Of a stretch of 64,000 nt of DNA, positions 55,101 to 63,662 are shown one piece after another. The stretch comes from Aequorivita viscosa. GTDB lineage: Bacteria; Bacteroidota; Bacteroidia; Flavobacteriales; Flavobacteriaceae. The DNA lies in contig NZ_FNNS01000002.1 of NCBI RefSeq assembly GCF_900106795.1, positions 152,686 through 216,685 on the forward strand, in the 5' to 3' direction. Numbering within the stretch: position 1 is the stretch's first letter; every line of letters starts with the position of its first letter. The position numbers and the translations under genes were made by a program. A model generated the notes under the pieces. That model searched no databases. It was given only the letters and a program-made list of their open reading frames with translations, and was not told the DNA's origin.

Positions 55101-55234
55101 AAAGCCTTCTTATCACCAAGAAATTCGTCTGTAGGGATTTCCGTTACAAACTCCTTCTGCTCGAGCGCCTGAACAATTTTGCTATCTGGGTTAAGCTCTT
55201 CAAAACTTTTCCAGTATTTCTTGTTTGATGCCAT
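52169..55234 (-). CDS. actB: Alternative complex III iron-sulfur subunit ActB
   Basis: 1021 aa. It carries the variant Tat signal TTRRDFLKYVGFSTAAATLVAC at about residues 49-70, well inside the chain as usual for these proteins, with a lipobox-like Cys. Residues about 80-730 are a molybdopterin-oxidoreductase fold that in ACIII lacks cofactor. Residues about 770-1000 are a ferredoxin-like domain with four cysteine groups (CTGCGACVIACHAEN, CQHCNHAPCETVCPVA, CVGTRYCANNCPY, CSMC) for three 4Fe-4S clusters and one 3Fe-4S cluster. It passes electrons from quinol toward the ActA hemes. Confidence 0.95.
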   Translation of the reverse strand: MASNKKYWKSFEELNPDSKIVQALEQKEFVTEIPTDEFLGDKKALESSSTTRRDFLKYVGFSTAAATLVACEGPVIKSIPYVNLPDEIVPGVANYYASTMADGFDFANVLVKTREGRPIKVQPNDLAENGGSVNARVQASVLSLYDKNRLAGPQIGGADVSWSELDGAVAQKLDEMAGKEVVLLTRTFASPSTSKLISEFVTKYPNVRHVVYDAVSSSEALDAFQNKYGTRALPDYDFSKAEVIVSVGADFLGDWQGGGYAKGYAKSRIPKEGKISRHIQFEANLTLSGAKADKRIPATPSQQMHILKALTSGSTSGLPDNMVDAVNKAKAQLQKAGSKALLITDLPTVEAQSIALNFNANSEAADVAKPRLIRQGSNSEVMAVVNGVISGNVKGLITVDVDPVYSLPNSNEFAEAYQNLEFTLAFDMRKEATASLAKMVAATPHYLESWNDIEMKKGNYSLMQPTIRPLFNTRQFQDCLLKWTRSNKSYYDYIKENWSSTILTGKTWNQALHDGCIVSDSEVWSTGVPVVAAGTGAMESSSADGALFNSNEGSGLELTLYTKTGMGDGRQANNPWLQEFPDPLTRASWDNYITVSAVDAEELGLVNKHVSNGALNGSYVNVKMGDVVVENVPVIIQPGQAKGSVGMAVGYGKTASIQAEMQTGVNAYPLYQNFSSVQNVTLEKVSGTHEFACVQLQSTMAGRSEDIIRETTIEIFNTKDKKFFNPVPAVEYDHQFVDVTDPNVDIWSPFDTSIGHHFNLSIDLNACTGCGACVIACHAENNVPVVGKDEVRKFRDMHWLRIDRYYSAGDSFKEEIEMSDNLGAFETYKSIETPSYENPQVAFQPLMCQHCNHAPCETVCPVAATSHGRQGQNHMAYNRCVGTRYCANNCPYKVRRFNWFLYSENDEFDYNMNNDLGRMVINPDVVVRSRGVMEKCSMCIQMTQKTILDAKRDGRAIKDGEFQTACSIACDTGAIAFGDVNDEDSEIRKLKDGDRMYRVLESLGTRPNVMYQMLVRNTSEE

Positions 55235-55380
55235 ATTGCTTATTTGCGATTTTAGATTTTAGATTTACGATTACAAAACAAGCATTCAATCGTACATCGA
55301 AAACCGTGCTTCTAAAATTTACTTTTTTAGGATAATTAATCTTTTGTACTAAGCCTTAAACAACTAAGACTATTTCAATT

Positions 55381-56676
55381 TTAATAATGGCATTTGCCAC
55401 ATTCCAACCCACCCATTTCTGCGATGGTTAATTTTTCCACTCCATATTTTTTGGAGAGCTCTTCGTGAATTTTTGCATAATATTCATTAGAGGCCAAATT
55501 CACATTAGTTTCTCTATGACAGTCGATACACCAGCCCATTGTAAGTGGAGAGAACTGCTCAACAACTTCCATTTCCTGAACTTCACCGTGACAAGTTTGA
55601 CACGAAATTCCGGCAACAGAAACGTGTTGCGAGTGATTAAAGTAAGCAAAATCAGGAAGGTTATGAATACGAACCCACTTAACCGGCTCGGTTTCGCCTG
55701 TATATTGTTGCTCGTCCACATCCCAACCAACAGCTTGGTATAATTTAGCTATTTCGCCATCGTAAAACTCTTTTGAATATTCATCAGTCGCAGTTTCTTC
55801 AGCCACTTCCGAAATATTTTTATGACAGCTCATACATACATTCAAAGAAGGAATCCCCGAAGTTTTACTCTTTCTAGCAGAGCTATGACAGAAATTACAG
55901 TCTACCCCATTATCTCCTGCGTGAATTTTATGCGAGAAGTGTATAGGCTGCACAGGTTGGTATCCTTGATCCACACCTACCTGCATCAAGTAGCCGAAAG
56001 CGAAGTAACTTCCAGCCAATAAGAAAAACACAGATACTACAATTACCAAAAACTGGTTTTGCGCAAATGCTTTCCATAATGGAACTTTGTTAGGATCGGT
56101 AACCGTATCAACTCCATTTGCTGCGGCAATTCTTTTTAACGTTCCGTAAACAAGGAAGAGCATAATCACCAAAAGAATGAAAATCAATGCCAAGGCACCA
56201 AGAACCAAATCGTTAGAAACTGAGTCACCGCCCCCACTAGCAGCAACACCTTCTGCGCCAGCTGCACTAGCCACTGGTTGCGCTTTAGGCTGACTAGTAT
56301 ACGCTAGGATGTTATCAATGTCCGCATCAGATAGCGCCGGAAATGGAGTCATGATCATTTTGTTGTTTTCTTCAAACAGCTTTACAGCGATAGGGTCACC
56401 AGCAGCAACCATTGCTTGGCTATTGCGTATCCAATCGTAAAGCCACTCTCTCTCAAATTTATCCGCAACCCCTCTTAAAGCAGGTCCAACTGCTTTAGCA
56501 TCCATTTTGTGACAAGCAGCACAATTAGATTTAAACAAGGCTTCTCCAGCTGCAACATCACCTACAGAATCCGCAGATTCTTCCTGAGAGTGTAAATTAG
56601 TTGAAAAAGTTAGTAGAAACACTAACAGGAGAAATGATAATTGTGAGCGTAGATATAAAAAATTCACCTTTTTCAT
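55381..56676 (-). CDS. actA: Alternative complex III multiheme cytochrome ActA, with extra N-terminal monoheme domain
   Basis: 431 aa. Signal peptide at about 1-30. Residues ~35-135 form a monoheme cytochrome c domain (CAACH, with Met in MIMTPFPALSDADI). An Ala/Gly/Ser linker and two transmembrane helices (about 157-180 and 210-230) follow, then a pentaheme region with CNFCH, CMSCH, CQTCH, CIDCH and CGKCH. Six heme sites are therefore visible. The pentaheme part and a membrane anchor are standard for ActA; the front domain may be a built-in electron shuttle. It is the first gene of actABCDEF-coxBA. Confidence 0.95.
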   Translation of the reverse strand: MKKVNFLYLRSQLSFLLLVFLLTFSTNLHSQEESADSVGDVAAGEALFKSNCAACHKMDAKAVGPALRGVADKFEREWLYDWIRNSQAMVAAGDPIAVKLFEENNKMIMTPFPALSDADIDNILAYTSQPKAQPVASAAGAEGVAASGGGDSVSNDLVLGALALIFILLVIMLFLVYGTLKRIAAANGVDTVTDPNKVPLWKAFAQNQFLVIVVSVFFLLAGSYFAFGYLMQVGVDQGYQPVQPIHFSHKIHAGDNGVDCNFCHSSARKSKTSGIPSLNVCMSCHKNISEVAEETATDEYSKEFYDGEIAKLYQAVGWDVDEQQYTGETEPVKWVRIHNLPDFAYFNHSQHVSVAGISCQTCHGEVQEMEVVEQFSPLTMGWCIDCHRETNVNLASNEYYAKIHEELSKKYGVEKLTIAEMGGLECGKCHY

Positions 56677-56878
56677 ACTATGGGTTAAAAATTATGGTCG
56701 ATATTTTAGGTACAGAATCTGCGAACATACAAAACTTTGATTAAACCAGATTTTGAACCGTAATTTGAGGGACAAAAATACATTATAAAGTCGATTTTGA
56801 AAATGCAAACAAAGTGTTAACGATTAATTTATACTTGTTCTAAATAACAATTTTAAGCTTCGCGACGTTATTAAGTTT

Positions 56879-56886
56879 TACATTTG
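56879..56886 (+). promoter_or_regulatory. Candidate -7 element for SPOR-protein gene
   Basis: TACATTTG fits TAnnTTTG and ends 17 bases before the ATG at 56904. No TTG at -33 was found. Confidence 0.45.
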
Positions 56887-56903
56887 CAAAAAGAATTGTT
56901 TAT

Positions 56904-57299
56904 ATGAAACCACAAAATGCTCCCAAACTTTTTATAGCCAGTATTTTATTGATTTTTGCCTTCGGAAAGGGGTTTGCTCAAAGCGCAACGCTTACTGTTC
57001 ATGAAGACCCAAAAATCACTGAATTATTAAAGACAAAAAAGAATTTAGAAAAAGAAAATAAGCTTTTTGACGGGTACACGATTCAGCTTTACTATGGAGA
57101 ATTGGACAAAGCGAGTCAAATTTTGCTAAAATATAGATCAGGTTATGCGGACTGGCCAGCTTCAATTGAATATGAAACCCCAAATTATAAAGTATGGGCC
57201 GGAAATTTCTCTACACGAATTGAGGCTGAAAGAGCACTTTTAGAAATCCATAAAAACTTTTCGTCTGCATTTATTTTAAAACCTGAACGACGAAAATAA
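56904..57299 (+). CDS. SPOR domain-containing secreted protein
   Basis: 131 aa. A hydrophobic signal segment (about 9-26, LFIASILLIFAFGKGFAQ) is followed by a short spacer and a SPOR fold (YTIQLYYGELDKASQILLKY, then YKVWAGNFSTRIEAERALLEI). SPOR domains bind denuded glycan strands of septal peptidoglycan, so a periplasmic wall- or division-related role is likely. It is a single-gene unit with its own promoter element and terminator, divergent from actA. Confidence 0.85.
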   Translation: MKPQNAPKLFIASILLIFAFGKGFAQSATLTVHEDPKITELLKTKKNLEKENKLFDGYTIQLYYGELDKASQILLKYRSGYADWPASIEYETPNYKVWAGNFSTRIEAERALLEIHKNFSSAFILKPERRK

Positions 57300-57327
57300 A
57301 CCAATCCCAAATTATTAAAACACACCA

Positions 57328-57369
57328 AAAATCAGCTTGGTTTTCATTTTTGTAAACTAAGCTGATTTT
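57328..57369 (+). terminator. Intrinsic terminator after SPOR-protein gene
   Basis: A stem of up to 16 bp pairs AAAATCAGCTTGGTTT-like sequence (57328-57343) with AAACTAAGCTGATTTT (57354-57369), one G-U pair, 10-base loop. It ends in T residues. Confidence 0.8.
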
Positions 57370-57970
57370 ATAAATAAAAAGGTGTTTTTTAGGCTAAAAA
57401 GCTATCCACACAAAATTTAACGTTGCTCTTCTGAAACGTCTTCGATCGTTAAAATGCCCACATTTTACTTCTTGTATAAGCTGCATTAATTGTAAACAAG
57501 CTTTCCAAATTTTTTAAAAGTCAAAAACATAAAAATCGAATTGATTTTCAGTCTTTAAACATGTCTGAATAAAGGCAAAATTCACAATTCTTAACGTATA
57601 TCAAAAGGCTGAAACATTTTGATTATCAACCCATTATTTCATCTTAAACCACAAGCAAATTCTACGGAAACTATTCCGATAATTACTTAACCAATGGCAT
57701 GTAATCATAGTTTTAGTTGCAACATTTTCATTTTACAACCGAAATGAAAACACGAATACAATCATCTTTCAAACAGCATGAGCACAAATTAATTAACTAT
57801 ACAAACGTATTAATCCCCTAAAAGAATCGAAGCTTTGGGATATAAGTTCTTCCAACTAAATAACTACAACACGTCGCTACAACACTAAATAAATCAAATA
57901 CAGAATATATTTTGAGAAAAGCAATAGCCATTCTAGAATCTAGTATACTCTGAAATGCAAGCTTAGTTTT

Positions 57971-58012
57971 AAAAAAAACGACCCGAAAAAAATATTTCTC
58001 GAGTCGTTTTTA
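57971..58012 (-). terminator. Intrinsic terminator after infB
   Basis: AAAAACGACCCGA (57974-57986) pairs with TCGAGTCGTTTTT (57999-58011); the single odd pair is G-U on the minus strand. The A run at 57971-57978 gives a long U tract. Confidence 0.8.
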
Positions 58013-58031
58013 AATTTAGTAAGCTGTTGAT

Positions 58032-60869
58032 TTATTTCAGTTTTTTCTTAACTGCCACTTCTTGGAAAGCCTCAATTATATCATTCTCATAGATATCGTT
58101 GTAGTTTTTAATTTGAATACCACAATCATATCCTTTAGATACTTCTTTAACATCATCTTTGAATCGTTTTAACGAGGCCAATTCACCTGTGTAAACCACC
58201 ACTCCCTCTCGTATTAGACGGATACCAGAATTTCTGAATATCTTCCCAGTTAGCACCATACAACCTGCAATAGTTCCAACTTTAGAGATTTTGAAAGTTT
58301 CTCGAATTTCTGCAGTTCCTGTAATCTCTTCTTTCATTACTGGTGAAAGCATACCTTCCATCGCGTCTTTTAAGTCGTTGATAGCGTCGTAAATAATAGA
58401 GTATGTACGGATATCAATTTCTTCCTTGTCGGCGATTTGACGTGCGTTACCCATCGGACGAACGTTGAAACCAATAATAATAGCATCTGAAGCCGAAGCT
58501 AATAACACGTCGCTCTCGGTAATAGGTCCAACTGCCTTATGTATAATGTTCACCTGAATTTCTTCAGTAGATAGCTTTTGGAACGAATCTATTAACGCTT
58601 CTACAGAACCATCCACATCACCTTTAAGAATAATGTTCAACTCTTTGAAATCTCCTAGCGCGATACGTCTTCCTATTTCATCAAGTGTAATATGACGTTG
58701 TGTTCTAACCGACTGCTCTCTTTGTAACTGTGTACGCTTGGTTGCAATCGTTTTCGCTTCTCTTTCGTCGTCAAATACATTGAATTTATCACCTGCTTGT
58801 GGAGCGCCATCCAGTCCTAAAACAGAAACTGGAGTTGATGGGCCGGCTGTTTTCACATTTTTGCCACGTTCATCTTGCATAGCTCTTACTTTTCCGCTGT
58901 GCTGACCGGCAAGAACGTAATCACCTACTTTAAGGGTTCCACCTTGCACTAATACGGTTGAAACATATCCACGACCTTTATCTAAGAATGCCTCTACAAC
59001 GGTTCCGTTTGCACGGCGATTTGGATTTGCGGTAAGCTCTAAAAGCTCGGCTTCTAGCAGTACTTTTTCGAGTAATTCTTTAACACCTAAACCAGTTTTC
59101 GCAGAGATATCTTGCGATTGTATTTTACCTCCCCAATCTTCTACTAAAAGGTTCATTTGAGCCAAACCTTCCTTGATTTTTTCAGGGTTAGCGGTTGGCT
59201 TATCTATTTTGTTAATCGCAAAAACAATTGGCACTCCCGCAGCTTGTGCGTGGCTTATTGCTTCTTTCGTTTGTGGCATAATAGCGTCATCTGCTGCAAC
59301 TACAATAATTGCAAGGTCGGTAACCTGAGCACCACGGGCACGCATCGCGGTAAACGCCTCGTGACCAGGAGTATCAAGGAATGCCATTTTTTGACCTCCT
59401 TCTAATTCTACTCCATATGCACCAATATGTTGGGTGATTCCTCCAGATTCTCCGGCAATCACATTTTCTTTTCGTATATAATCTAAAAGCGATGTTTTAC
59501 CGTGGTCAACGTGACCCATTACGGTAACGATTGGAGCTCTTGAAACAAGATCCTCGGGAGCATCAACTTCACGCTCAATAGACTCTTCAAGATCTGCTGT
59601 TACAAACTCAACTTCATAACCGAATTCATCAGCAACGATACTCAATGTTTCAGCATCCAAACGCTGATTCATTGTCACCATCATACCTAATGACATACAA
59701 GCTGAGATAATTTTAGTAACTGGCACATCCATCATCGTAGCCATTTCGCTAGCGGTAACAAACTCAGTAACCTTTAGCAGTTTACTGTCTGCTTCTTGCT
59801 GCGCAGCATCGTCCTCCGTTTTTTGACGGTGGAAGTCTCGTTTTTCCCTTCTGTATTTTGCGCCTTTCCCTTTTGAGGACTTTCCTTGAAGTTTCTCCAA
59901 GGTTTCACGCACTTGTCTTTGTACTTCTTCTTCGCTTGGCTCCTCTTTAGGAACACTGCTTGTTGCTTTTTTACGCCCACGTGTGTCGCGTGATTTTCCT
60001 ACGCCAGTTGACCCTGGTTTTGGAGACTCTTTGCTTATACGGCGACGCTTGCCTCTTTTATCTTTTTTATCGTCGGATTTAGCATCTTTCTTTTTCTCAG
60101 GTTTTTTAAACTGAGTAAGATCGATTTTTTGGCCAGTAAAACTAGGTCCTTCTAATTTTCTGTATTGTGTAGTTACTGTATCTGAATCTGCGATAGTTTC
60201 CTTTGGTTTTTCAACCTCAGCAGCAGGAGCTTCTTTTGGTGTTTCAGGAACCTTAGTTTCCTCAACCTTTTCAACTTTGGCAGCTTCTTTAACTACCTTA
60301 GGTTTTTCAGATTTTTCAGCTTTTTCAACTGGCTTTTCCTCCTCTTTTGGCTTTTCTGGTTTTGGCTCAGTCTTTTCAACTTTAGGAGTTTCGGGCTTAA
60401 CCTCTGGCTTTTCAACCTTCACCTCTTCCTTGTTTTCGACAGGTTTTTCTTCAGTTTTTTCAACCTTTTCGGTCTCTTTAACTGGAGCAGCAGTTTCAGG
60501 TTTACCCTTGGAGCCACCACTTAAGTCAATTTTTCCAACTTGTTTTGGACCTTCAAGTTTAACTTCAGATCTAATAACGCGAGAAGCTTCTTTCTTCTTT
60601 TGTCTTTCTTCAAGCTCACGCTCACGTTCAAGACGAAGTTCTTCTTTTTCTTTACGTTTTTCTTCTCCTACTTCCTTGGATTCAATTTTCTTACTCTTGT
60701 CGGTTTCAAACTCTTCAAAAAGAACTTCATATTCCTCTCCCGTTATTTTAGTATTTGGACTTGCATCCACCTCGAATCCTTTAGAACCTAAAAATTCCAC
60801 GGCACGATCCAACGAGATATTGAACTCACGTAATACCTGACTTAGTCTTTTCTTTTTTACTTCAGCCAT
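58032..60869 (-). CDS. infB: Translation initiation factor IF-2
   Basis: 945-aa GTPase that brings initiator tRNA to the 30S subunit. An IF2_N-type start ([26 protein letters not shown]) is followed by about 280 residues of Lys/Glu/Pro-rich low complexity ([17 protein letters not shown] style). Then come the second N domain, the G domain with [24 protein letters not shown] and INKID, and the C-terminal beta-barrels. It lies 60 bases behind nusA, giving the classic rimP-nusA-infB order. Confidence 0.98.
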   Translation of the reverse strand: MAEVKKKRLSQVLREFNISLDRAVEFLGSKGFEVDASPNTKITGEEYEVLFEEFETDKSKKIESKEVGEEKRKEKEELRLERERELEERQKKKEASRVIRSEVKLEGPKQVGKIDLSGGSKGKPETAAPVKETEKVEKTEEKPVENKEEVKVEKPEVKPETPKVEKTEPKPEKPKEEEKPVEKAEKSEKPKVVKEAAKVEKVEETKVPETPKEAPAAEVEKPKETIADSDTVTTQYRKLEGPSFTGQKIDLTQFKKPEKKKDAKSDDKKDKRGKRRRISKESPKPGSTGVGKSRDTRGRKKATSSVPKEEPSEEEVQRQVRETLEKLQGKSSKGKGAKYRREKRDFHRQKTEDDAAQQEADSKLLKVTEFVTASEMATMMDVPVTKIISACMSLGMMVTMNQRLDAETLSIVADEFGYEVEFVTADLEESIEREVDAPEDLVSRAPIVTVMGHVDHGKTSLLDYIRKENVIAGESGGITQHIGAYGVELEGGQKMAFLDTPGHEAFTAMRARGAQVTDLAIIVVAADDAIMPQTKEAISHAQAAGVPIVFAINKIDKPTANPEKIKEGLAQMNLLVEDWGGKIQSQDISAKTGLGVKELLEKVLLEAELLELTANPNRRANGTVVEAFLDKGRGYVSTVLVQGGTLKVGDYVLAGQHSGKVRAMQDERGKNVKTAGPSTPVSVLGLDGAPQAGDKFNVFDDEREAKTIATKRTQLQREQSVRTQRHITLDEIGRRIALGDFKELNIILKGDVDGSVEALIDSFQKLSTEEIQVNIIHKAVGPITESDVLLASASDAIIIGFNVRPMGNARQIADKEEIDIRTYSIIYDAINDLKDAMEGMLSPVMKEEITGTAEIRETFKISKVGTIAGCMVLTGKIFRNSGIRLIREGVVVYTGELASLKRFKDDVKEVSKGYDCGIQIKNYNDIYENDIIEAFQEVAVKKKLK

Positions 60870-60929
60870 AAATGCTTTTTCCTATTTTGTCTTTTTAAAA
60901 AATTTGTATAAAAGTAACCAAAGTTTTAA

Positions 60930-62162
60930 CTACTCTTCAAATTCTTCTTTTAATATATTAATTACATCGCGGATGGTTTCCTCTTCCAAATCGGTTCGTT
61001 TTACCAAATCGTTGATGTCGTGCTCCAACACGCTCTTTGCAGTGTCGAGGCCAATTTTATGAAATTCTTGAATAACCCAAGCTTCTATTTCATCTGAGAA
61101 TTCGCTTAATTCTACATCTTCTTCAGCGCCTTCACGAAGCACATCTATCTCGTAGCCAGTTAACTGACCCGCCAATCGGATGTTATGACCACCACGGCCA
61201 ATTGCTTTGCTTACTTCTTCTGGACGAAGAATAACCTCAGCGCGTTTTGTTTCCTCATTTATCTTAATAGACGTAACCTTTGCTGGGCTTAAGGCACGAG
61301 AGATATAAAGATTAAGGTTACTGGTATAATTTATAACATCGATGTTTTCATTACCTAATTCCCTTACAATACCGTGAATACGCGAACCTTTCATTCCAAC
61401 GCAAGCCCCTACTGGGTCTATACGATCATCATATGAATCTACAGCTACTTTCGCTTTTTCTCCTGGTATACGAACTACTTTTTTAACCGTAATTAGGCCA
61501 TCGAAAACTTCTGGAATTTCTTGTTCAAACAATTTCTCAAGGAAAATCGGATTCGCACGAGACATTATTATTGTTGGCTTATTTCCTTTTAAGTCAACAC
61601 TCTCGATAATTCCGCGGACGTTATCACCTTTTCTAAAAAAATCTGAAGGAATTTGTTTTTCCTTTGGAAGGATTATTTCATTTCCATCATCATCTAGCAA
61701 AATTACAGCACGATGACGAATATGATGCACTTCTGCAGTATAAATTTCGCCTTCAAGATCTTTAAAGTGTTTATAGATATTTGTGTTATCGTGTTCGTGA
61801 ATTTTTGCAATCAGGTTTTGACGTAATGCCAAAATAGAACGTCGACCCAAATCGATCAACTTTACTTCTTCAGAAACATCTTCTCCGATTTCAAAATCGG
61901 GTTCAATTTTCTGAGCAGCCGACAATGAGATTTCTTCATTAGGATCTTCTACTTCTCCATCTGCAACAACAACACGGTTTCTCCAAATTTCTAAATCGCC
62001 CTTATCCGGGTTAATAATAATATCGAAGTTATCGTCGCTCCCAAATTTTTTCTTGAGTGCATTTCGAAATACCTCTTCGAGTATTGCCATTAGCGTTACT
62101 CTATCTATAAGTTTGTCGTCTTTAAATTCCGAAAAAGAATCGATTAGTGCTAAGTTTTCCAT
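60930..62162 (-). CDS. nusA: Transcription termination/antitermination factor NusA
   Basis: 410 aa. The N-terminal RNA polymerase-binding domain (residues ~1-130), S1 domain (GEIYTAEVHHIRHRAVILLDDD), and two KH domains (IDPVGACVGMKGSRIHGIVREL and VILRPEEVSKAIGRGGHNIRLAGQL) are present, with a short acidic C-terminus ending LKEEFEE. It modulates pausing and termination. It starts nine bases after rimP. Confidence 0.97.
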   Translation of the reverse strand: MENLALIDSFSEFKDDKLIDRVTLMAILEEVFRNALKKKFGSDDNFDIIINPDKGDLEIWRNRVVVADGEVEDPNEEISLSAAQKIEPDFEIGEDVSEEVKLIDLGRRSILALRQNLIAKIHEHDNTNIYKHFKDLEGEIYTAEVHHIRHRAVILLDDDGNEIILPKEKQIPSDFFRKGDNVRGIIESVDLKGNKPTIIMSRANPIFLEKLFEQEIPEVFDGLITVKKVVRIPGEKAKVAVDSYDDRIDPVGACVGMKGSRIHGIVRELGNENIDVINYTSNLNLYISRALSPAKVTSIKINEETKRAEVILRPEEVSKAIGRGGHNIRLAGQLTGYEIDVLREGAEEDVELSEFSDEIEAWVIQEFHKIGLDTAKSVLEHDINDLVKRTDLEEETIRDVINILKEEFEE

Positions 62163-62171
62163 ATCAATTCA

Positions 62172-62633
62172 TTAAAATTTTATCATAACTTTTGCTTCCA
62201 TAATTTCATTGTAAGGCAGGAGAGCCTCTTTTTTGACAGTAACTTTCCCTTTGCCCACGGGTTTTGGTTCCCGTTCGGACCACTTTAAGGTGCAGCTTTC
62301 ATCGTTAGCGCTAATTAATTCGCCTTCAATAGTTTTGCCAGATGTGGTTTTAATTTTTAGGTTTCTCCCAATATTCTTTTTGTACTGTCTAGGAAAGGTT
62401 AACGGCTCAGAAACGCCGGCCGACATAACTTCCAAGGAAAAATCAAATTCCTCTCTATCCAAATTATGTTCTATTTCGCGACTAACCTCAATACAGTCCT
62501 CAACAGTGACGCCTTTATCGCCATCTAGAGTTACACGTATTTGGTTATCTGCTGAAATGTCCAAATCAATCAAAAACAGGGATTTGTTTTTTTCCAGTGC
62601 GTTCTCCAGGAGTTGTTCTACTTTTTCACGCAT
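62172..62633 (-). CDS. rimP: Ribosome maturation factor RimP
   Basis: 153 aa from the ATG at 62633 (a TTG one codon earlier also stays in frame). RimP assists 30S maturation. The conserved N-terminal domain (VTLDGDKGVTVEDCIEVSREIEHNL..EFDFSLEVMSAGVSEPLTFPRQYKKNIGR) is clear, followed by an Sm-like C-terminal domain. It opens the rimP-nusA-infB operon. A hairpin with a U run lies 13 bases before the start. Confidence 0.95.
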   Translation of the reverse strand: MREKVEQLLENALEKNKSLFLIDLDISADNQIRVTLDGDKGVTVEDCIEVSREIEHNLDREEFDFSLEVMSAGVSEPLTFPRQYKKNIGRNLKIKTTSGKTIEGELISANDESCTLKWSEREPKPVGKGKVTVKKEALLPYNEIMEAKVMIKF

Positions 62634-62646
62634 CAATTCATTCTAT

Positions 62647-62671
62647 AAAAAGAGGGGACTTTAGTCCCCTC
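62647..62671 (-). promoter_or_regulatory. Terminator-like hairpin in the rimP leader (possible attenuator)
   Basis: GAGGGGACT (62652-62660) and AGTCCCCTC (62663-62671) form a perfect 9-bp stem on a two-base loop. On the minus strand it is followed by five U residues, then 13 bases to the rimP ATG. With a -7 element at 62705-62698 it would sit inside the leader of rimP-nusA-infB. On the plus strand there is no T run. Confidence 0.55.
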
Positions 62672-62697
62672 AGATAGTATTCGTATCAAATTCGCTG

Positions 62698-62705
62698 CAA
62701 ATATA
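62698..62705 (-). promoter_or_regulatory. Candidate -7 element for rimP-nusA-infB
   Basis: Minus-strand TATATTTG fits TAnnTTTG. Initiation near 62692 gives a leader of about 57 bases that contains the hairpin. The nearest TTG upstream is 26 bases away, longer than usual. Confidence 0.4.
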
Positions 62706-62746
62706 CTACATTTTTTTAAAACTATAAAAACCAATGAGGAACGATT

Positions 62747-62754
62747 TATTTTTG
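62747..62754 (+). promoter_or_regulatory. Candidate -7 element for uspA-type gene
   Basis: TATTTTTG fits TAnnTTTG and ends 42 bases before the ATG at 62797. A second, shorter variant TATTTTG follows at 62755. No -33 TTG was seen. Confidence 0.4.
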
Positions 62755-62796
62755 TATTTTGAAGTCTCGTAATAAAACAACCTTAAAACCTCTTTT

Positions 62797-63618
62797 ATGA
62801 AACGCTTATTAGTCCCAACCGATTTTTCTGAACAAGCAGAAAACGCCTTAAAAGTTGCAATACAAATTGCTAAAAAGTTTGATAGCGAGATATTCGTTAT
62901 TCATTCTATGGAAATGCCGTTACACCTTGCTACATCAGGCAACTCAGGAAGTCTTCCTGAATCGCTTTTTTTTATAAAACTTGCTGAAAAGCATTTTAGC
63001 GACCTCCGCGAAAAAGATTATTTAGACGGTATTGTCATAAACGAAGCTATTGGCCGTGGCGAAATCTATGAAGATATTGAAGAGGCTTGTGAAAAAAACG
63101 ACATTGACCTTATTGTTATGGGTTCTACTGGCGCAAGTGGATTTAAGGAGATGTTTGTAGGAAGTAATACCGAAAAAGTTGTTCGAACTTCCAAAACCCC
63201 TGTTTTAGTAATTAAGAATAATCATCCTATATTCGAGGTAAAAGATTTTGTTTTTGCTTCAGATTTTTCGTTATCTGGACAAGGAGCACTTAAAAAAGCA
63301 CAAGAATTTGCCGAAAAAATAGACGCTAAAGCCCATTTATTAATGGTAAATACTCCAGCAAACTTTAAAACATCGGCGGAAGGTTACCTCCAAATGGAAG
63401 AGTTTGTTAAAGGAATGAATTTGCAAAACTATACCCTTAACATCTACAATGATGTTTCTGTAGAAAAAGGCATCTTAAACTTTGCAAAACACATAAATGC
63501 GCAATTAATAGGCATGGGAACGCACGGGCGTAAAGGTATATCGCACTTTTTTAATGGGAGTGTTAGTGAAGATATCGTAAATCATGCCAACATGCCCATA
63601 GTTACTTTTAAAATCTAG
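62797..63618 (+). CDS. Universal stress protein, tandem UspA domains
   Basis: 273 aa composed of two Usp domains, residues about 1-145 and 148-273. Both keep the ATP-binding pattern G-x2-G-x9-G-S/T: GSTGASGFKEMFVGSNTEKV in the first and GTHGRKGISHFFNGSVSEDI in the second. Starts with MKRLLVPTDFSEQAENALK, the typical first strand and helix. Tandem Usp proteins are common in flavobacteria and respond to starvation or redox stress; no specific partner is visible here. Confidence 0.92.
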   Translation: MKRLLVPTDFSEQAENALKVAIQIAKKFDSEIFVIHSMEMPLHLATSGNSGSLPESLFFIKLAEKHFSDLREKDYLDGIVINEAIGRGEIYEDIEEACEKNDIDLIVMGSTGASGFKEMFVGSNTEKVVRTSKTPVLVIKNNHPIFEVKDFVFASDFSLSGQGALKKAQEFAEKIDAKAHLLMVNTPANFKTSAEGYLQMEEFVKGMNLQNYTLNIYNDVSVEKGILNFAKHINAQLIGMGTHGRKGISHFFNGSVSEDIVNHANMPIVTFKI

Positions 63619-63662
63619 TTGTTTTACAACTGGTCAGAAACATGTATAAACAAACAAAGCTC

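Larger units (their letters stand above)
57300..58031. other. Long intergenic region between SPOR gene and infB
   Basis: 732 bases. Each end holds a terminator, one for each convergent gene. About 600 bases between them (57370-57970) show no open frame of note, no repeat and no strong hairpin; stops are frequent in all frames. It may be decayed sequence or house a small RNA, but nothing positive supports that. Confidence 0.6.

Noticed and set aside
60277..60840. 187-codon Ser/Phe-rich open frame on the plus strand
   Set aside because: It is the antisense of the Lys/Glu/Pro-rich region of infB. The low-complexity composition explains the open frame.
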